Shown here piece after piece: positions 49,901-55,900 of a DNA stretch of 64,000 nt. The DNA lies in assembly GCA_964019695.1 (NCBI GenBank), contig OZ026527.1, positions 78,162,831 through 78,226,830 of the forward strand. The letters are read 5' to 3'. This DNA comes from Loripinus fragilis. Taxonomy: Eukaryota > Mollusca > Bivalvia > Lucinida > Lucinidae. The notes below the pieces were generated by a model. The model saw only the letters and a list, made by a program, of their open reading frames with translations, did not search any database and was not told the origin of the DNA. A program made the position numbers and the translations under genes. Each line of letters begins with the position of its first letter. The stretch's first letter is position 1.

Positions 49901-52900
49901 TTGTGTAACAAAAGAACAGCCACATATTGCTTATCAGTCCTTTTATTTGTTCATTTTTTCTTTCTCTCCAATGGAAATTTCTATCACAGATTTCTCAGCT
50001 CCTATTGGAGCCAGTGTTTTCAAATTTTGAAAGCAAAGTGTACTGTGTAAATGGAAATTAAGATGCTAATCCTCATTTGGCCTCTTTTTTCATTTTTTCC
50101 TTCTTTCACTCTTATATAATATATATAGACATTTTTTTCTGTCAAGGATTTCTCAGCAACTCTTTGAGTTAGGATTCTGAAATTTGGTACAAAGCTTGAA
50201 AGTGATGAGTTGTATTGTGTAACAAAAGAACAGCCACATATTGCTTATCAGTCCCTTTATTTGTTCATTTTTCTTTCTCTCCAATGGAAATTTCTGTCAC
50301 AGATTTCTCAGCTCCTATTGGAGCCAGTGTTTTCAAATTTTGCATACACCTTTAGGAAGGCAAAGTGTACTGTGTAAATGGAAATTAAGATGCTTATCCT
50401 CATTTTGCCTTCTTTTTATATATTTTCCTTTTTTTCTTCTTTCACTCATATATAATATATATAGACTTTTTTCTGTCAATTTCTCAGCAGCTACTTGAGT
50501 TAGGATTCTGAAATTTGGTACAAAGCTTGATAGTGATGAGTTGTATTGTGTAACAAAAGAACAGCCACATATTGCTTATCAGTCCTTTTATTTTTTCTTT
50601 CTCTCCAATGGAAATTTCTGTCACAGATTTCTCAGCTCCTATTGGAGCCAGTGTTTTCAAATTTAGTGTACACCTTCAGCTTCCTTTCAACTCACTGGGC
50701 CCTAGACAAATGCAGGTTGTCTAGTGCCTTTATAGCAGAGCTGCTTGTATCTTTAATACAGCAGGCTTGGATTTTCCAGTCAGACAGAATTCCTTCAAAT
50801 TCAGAGGCAGCAGTTAAAGAGCTATAGCCTGAAGCAACTTAGTTATTAACTGAGAACATGACTGGGCAGTTTTGACATATTGGATATTTTTCACATTAAT
50901 TATACTGTGGTATTTTATAACTCCACAATAAAATGTTATAGTGTGATCTCATGTGATAATATCCATGAGCAAAAAGGTTCAACCATGGATATGTTTGACT
51001 GACTGAGTGTGGTAAGGTTACTTATCTTAGCTGTTTTCACCTTCATATTTGGGGAGCGCAGTGGCTCTGATTTGACTGGGGAACATAGGATTTCTAGTCT
51101 GTCTCACTGTTGGAGGTGTCACTGTGTTGTGTCTTTGAGCAACATTATCCACTGCCAAGTACTGGTTCAACCAACGAAGACTCGTCCAACATGACTGAAA
51201 AAATGTTGACTGTGATGTAAAGAATCAAGACAAACAAAAGCTTCATATTTGCTTTTCTGCTCCTATTCTTTAATTAAATCTTAAGTTTTCTTTTATTTTC
51301 TGAAGGTTTGCTCAACTCACTTGGGCCATAGACATATGCTGGTTGTCTAGTGTCTCTACAACAGAGCTGCTTGTATCTTTAATACAGCAGGCTTGGATTT
51401 TCCAGACAGATAGAATTCCTTCAACTCAGTGGGCCCTAGACATATGCAGGTTGTCTAGTGCCTTTGTAGCAGAGCTGCTTGTATCTTTAATACAGCAGGC
51501 TTGGATTTTCCAGACAGATAGAATTCCTTCAACTCACTGGGCCCTAGACATATGCAGGTTGTCTGGTGCCTTTGTAGCAGAGCTGCTTGTATCTTTAATA
51601 CAGCAGGCTTGGATTTTCCAGACAGATAGAATTCCTTCAACTCACTGGGACCTAGACATATGCTGGTTGTCTAGTGCCTTTGTAGCAGAGCTGCTTGTAT
51701 CTTTAATACAGCAGGCTTGTATTTTCCAGACAGATAGAATTCCTTCAACTCACTGGGACCTAGACATATGCCGGTTTGCTAGTGCCTTTGTAGCAGAGCT
51801 GCTTGTATCTTTAATACAGCAGGCTTGGATTTACCAGATAGATAGAATTCCTTCAACTCACTGGGCCCTAGACATATGCAGGTTGTCTAATGCCTTTGTA
51901 GCAGAGCTGCTTGTATCTTTAATACAGCAGGCTTGGATTTTCCTGACAGATTTGAATTCCTTTCAACTCACTGGGCCCTAGACAAATGCAGGTTGTCTAG
52001 TGCCTTTATAGCAGAGCTTCTTGTATCTTTAATACAGCAGGCTTGGATTTTCCAGTCAGACAGAATTCCTTCAAATTCAGAGGCAGCAGTTAAAGATCTA
52101 TAGCCTGAAGCAACTTAGTTGCTAACTGAGAACATGACTGGGCAGTTTTGACATATTGGATATTTTTCACATTAATTGTACTGTGGTATTTTATAACTCC
52201 ACAATAAAATGTTATAGTGTGATCTCATGTGATAATATCCATGAGCAAAAAGGTTCAACCATGTATATGTTTGACTGACTGAGTGTGGTAAGGTTACTTA
52301 TCTTAGCTGTTTTCACCTTCATATTTGGGGAGCGCAGTGGCTCTGATTTGACAGGGGAACATAGGATTTCTAGTCTGTCTCACTGTGGGAGGTGTCACTG
52401 TGTTGTGTCTTTGAGCAACATTATCCACTGCCAAGTACTGGTTCAAAGAACGAAGACTTGTCCAACATGACTGAAAAAATGTTGACTGTGATGTAAAGAA
52501 TCAAGACAAACAAAAGCTTCATATTTGCTTTTCTGCTTCTACTCTTTAATTAAATCTTAAGTTTTCTTTTATTTTCTTAAGGTTTGCTCAACTCACTTGG
52601 GCCAAAGACATATGCAGGTTGTCTAGTGTTTCTACAGCAGAGCTGCTTGTATCTTTAATACAGCAGGCTTGGATTTTCCAGACAGATAGAATTCCTTCAA
52701 CTCACTGGGCCCTAGACATATGCAGGTTGTCTAGTGCCTTTGTAGCAGAGCTGCTTGTATCTTTAATACAGCAGGCTTGGATTTTCCAGACAGATAGAAT
52801 TCCTTCAACTCACTGGGCCCTAGACATATGCAGGTTGTCTAGTGCCTTTGTAGCAGAGCTGCTTGTATCTTTAATACAGCAGGCTTGGATTTTCCAGACA

Positions 52901-55900
52901 GATAGAATTCCTTCAACTCACTGGGCCCTAGACATATACAGGTTGTCTAGTGCCTTTGTAGCAGAGCTGCTTGTATCTTTAATACAGCAGGCTTGGATTT
53001 TCCAGACAGATAGAATTCCTTCAACTCACTGGGCCCTAGACATATGCAGGTTGTCTAGTGCCTTTGTAGCAGAGCTGCTTGTATCTTTAATACAGCAGGC
53101 TTGGATTTTCCAGACAGATAGAATTCCTTCAACTCACTGGGCCCTAGACATATACAGGTTGTCTAGTGCCTTTGTAGCAGAGCTGCTTGTATCTTTAATA
53201 CAGCAGGCTTGGATTTTCCAGACAGATAGAATTCCTTCAACTCACTGGGCCCAAGACTCTAGTGCCTTTGTAGCAGAGCTGCTTGTATCTTTAATACAGC
53301 AGGCTGGGATTTTCCAGACAGATAGAATTCCTTTTAACTCACTGGGCCCTAGACAAATGCAGGTTGTCTAGTGCTTTATAGCAGAGCTGCTTGTAACTTT
53401 AATACAGCAGGCTTGTATTTTCCAGTCAGACAGAATTCCTTCAAATTCAGAGGCAGCAGTTAAAGACCTATAGCCTGAAGCAACTTAGTTGTTAACTGAG
53501 AACATGACTGGGCAGTTTTACATATTGGATATTTTTCACATTAATTGTACTGTGGTATTTTATAACTCCACAATAAAATGTTATAGTGTGATCTCATGTG
53601 ATAATATCCATGAGCAAAAAAGGTTCAACCATGTATATGTTTGACTGACTGAGTGTGGTAAGGTTACTTATCTTAGCTGTTTTCACCTTCATATTTGGGG
53701 AGCGCAGTGGCTCTGATTTGACTGGGGAACATAGGATTTCTAGTCTGTCTCACTGTGGGAGGTGTCACTGTGTTGTGTCTTTGAGCAACATTATCCACTG
53801 CCAAGTACTGGTTCAACCAACGGAGACTCGTCCAACATGACTGAAAAAATGTTGACTGTGATGTAAAGAATCAAGACAAACAAAAGCTTCATATTTGCTT
53901 TTCTGCTCCTACTCTTTAGTTTTCTTTTATTTTCTTAAGGTTTGCTCAACTCACTTGGGCCATAGACATATGCAGGTTGTCTAGTGTTTCTACAGCAGAG
54001 CTGCTTGTATCTTTAATACAGCAGGCTTGGATTTTCCAGACAGATAGAATTCCTTCAACTCACTGGGCCCTAGACATATGCAGGTTGTCTAGTGCCTTTA
54101 TAGCAGAGCTGCTTGTATCTTTAATACAGCAGGCTTGGATTTCCAGTCAGAATTCCTTCAACTCATTGGGATCATAGAAATCTGTAGGTTGTCTAGTGCC
54201 TCTTTGGCAGAGTTACTTATATCTTTCATCCAGCAGGCTTGGATTTTCTAGCTGGGTTGAATTCCTTAAAATTCAGAGGAAATAGTTGAAGAGCTATAGC
54301 CTGAAGCAAGTTACTAATACTGTAATAATATATATGTCTCCACAATATATTGTTTCAGTGTTTATGTCCATGAGCAGTAATAAGCAGCCATGTATTTGTG
54401 TAACAGATTAAAAGTGTGGTAAGGTTAATGTTCTTTAATGTTACATCTTCAGGAAAACTTTTTCAAATTTGCTTTTCTCTTCTTACTCATGTATTTAATT
54501 AGATATTTCATAATGTTTCTTTAATTTGCTTCTGCTTTGACCAAACTCACAGGGGCTATAGAACTAATTGAGCTGCCGAGTGCTTCTTTAGCAGATCCTC
54601 TTGTATCATTTATATAGCAGAGCTTCAGGCCTAATGTCTGATAGAAGTCCTCTGCATCCAGAGGTAACAGTTACAGAGCTAAAGCCTGTAGCAAGTTAAC
54701 TGAGTACATGTCAGTGCAGTTGTTTCGAATCGGGCAATGGTTTGACTGCTTTGGAATGCTCATACCTGTTCAATCATCAGGAAAACCTCTATATTTGTTG
54801 ATCATTTAATTTTAAACCATTCAGTCAATTTTCAAACTTGCTTATCTTTGCACCCACAGTTAGATTAGGTTGTTGTATTTCTGAATCAGGATAATGGATC
54901 TGTAGGGTTCAGCTGAGAATCTGATGCAGTAGGATGTATTGTAACCTGTTTTGGAACTTTGTAGAGCAGAACAACTACAAACCATGAACTAAACCACAGT
55001 GAGGAGAACAAAAATAATGAGTTTGGAACTGATTGTTGCAAGTTCACAAAAAAGAACGACTGTGAACCATGAGCTAAATGCTACAGAGAGAACAGGTCTA
55101 GAACCGATTGCTGCAAACTCACAAAATAGATCAACTGTGAACCATGAACTAAATACAGAGAGATCAAGTCTAGAACTGATTGTTGAAAGTTCACAAATTG
55201 AACAGAATCACTGTGGACCATGAACTAAACACTACAGAGTGAAAAAGTCAATAACTGTTTGCTTTAAACTCACAAACAGAACAGCTGTGAACAATGAACT
55301 AAAAACAATAAGTCTAAAATAGATTGCTGTTAAGTTCGCAATTAGAACTGTGAGCCATGAACTAAATACTACAGAGAGGAGAAATAAGTCTCGACCTTAT
55401 TCTGTAAATAGAACAACTGTGAACAATGAACTAAATACTATAGAGAGGAGAAATAAGTCTAGGCCTTATGCTGTAAATAGAACAACTGTGAACAATGAAC
55501 TAAATACTACATAGAGAAGAATTAAGTCTAGACCTTATGCTGTAAATAGAACAACTGTGAACAATGAACTAAATACTACAGAGAGAAGAATTAAGTCTAG
55601 AGTGGATTGCTGTAAATAGAACAACTGTGAACAATGAACTAAATACTACAGAGAGGAAATAAGTCTAGACCTTATGCTGTAAATAGAACAACTGTGAACA
55701 ATGAACTAAATACTACAGAGAGGTGATAAGTCTAGAGTGGATTGTTGTGAATAGAACAACTGTTCACCATTAACTAAATACTAGTGCGATCAAGCCCAAG
55801 ACTGATTGCTGCAAGTTAACAAAGCAGAACAACTGAACCATGAATTAAATGCCACAGAGAAGGGAAACAGTCTAGAACTGATAACTGTAAGTTTACAAAA

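Noticed and set aside
45634..53371. Long open frames of 36-residue repeats (for example 48677-49186, 51343-51981, 52619-53371) as protein-coding genes
   Set aside because: The unit is 108 bp, a multiple of three, so one open unit keeps a whole array open. The frames start inside the arrays and have no separate promoter or splice context. Only the frame entered from the 45125 acceptor is kept, as a possibility.
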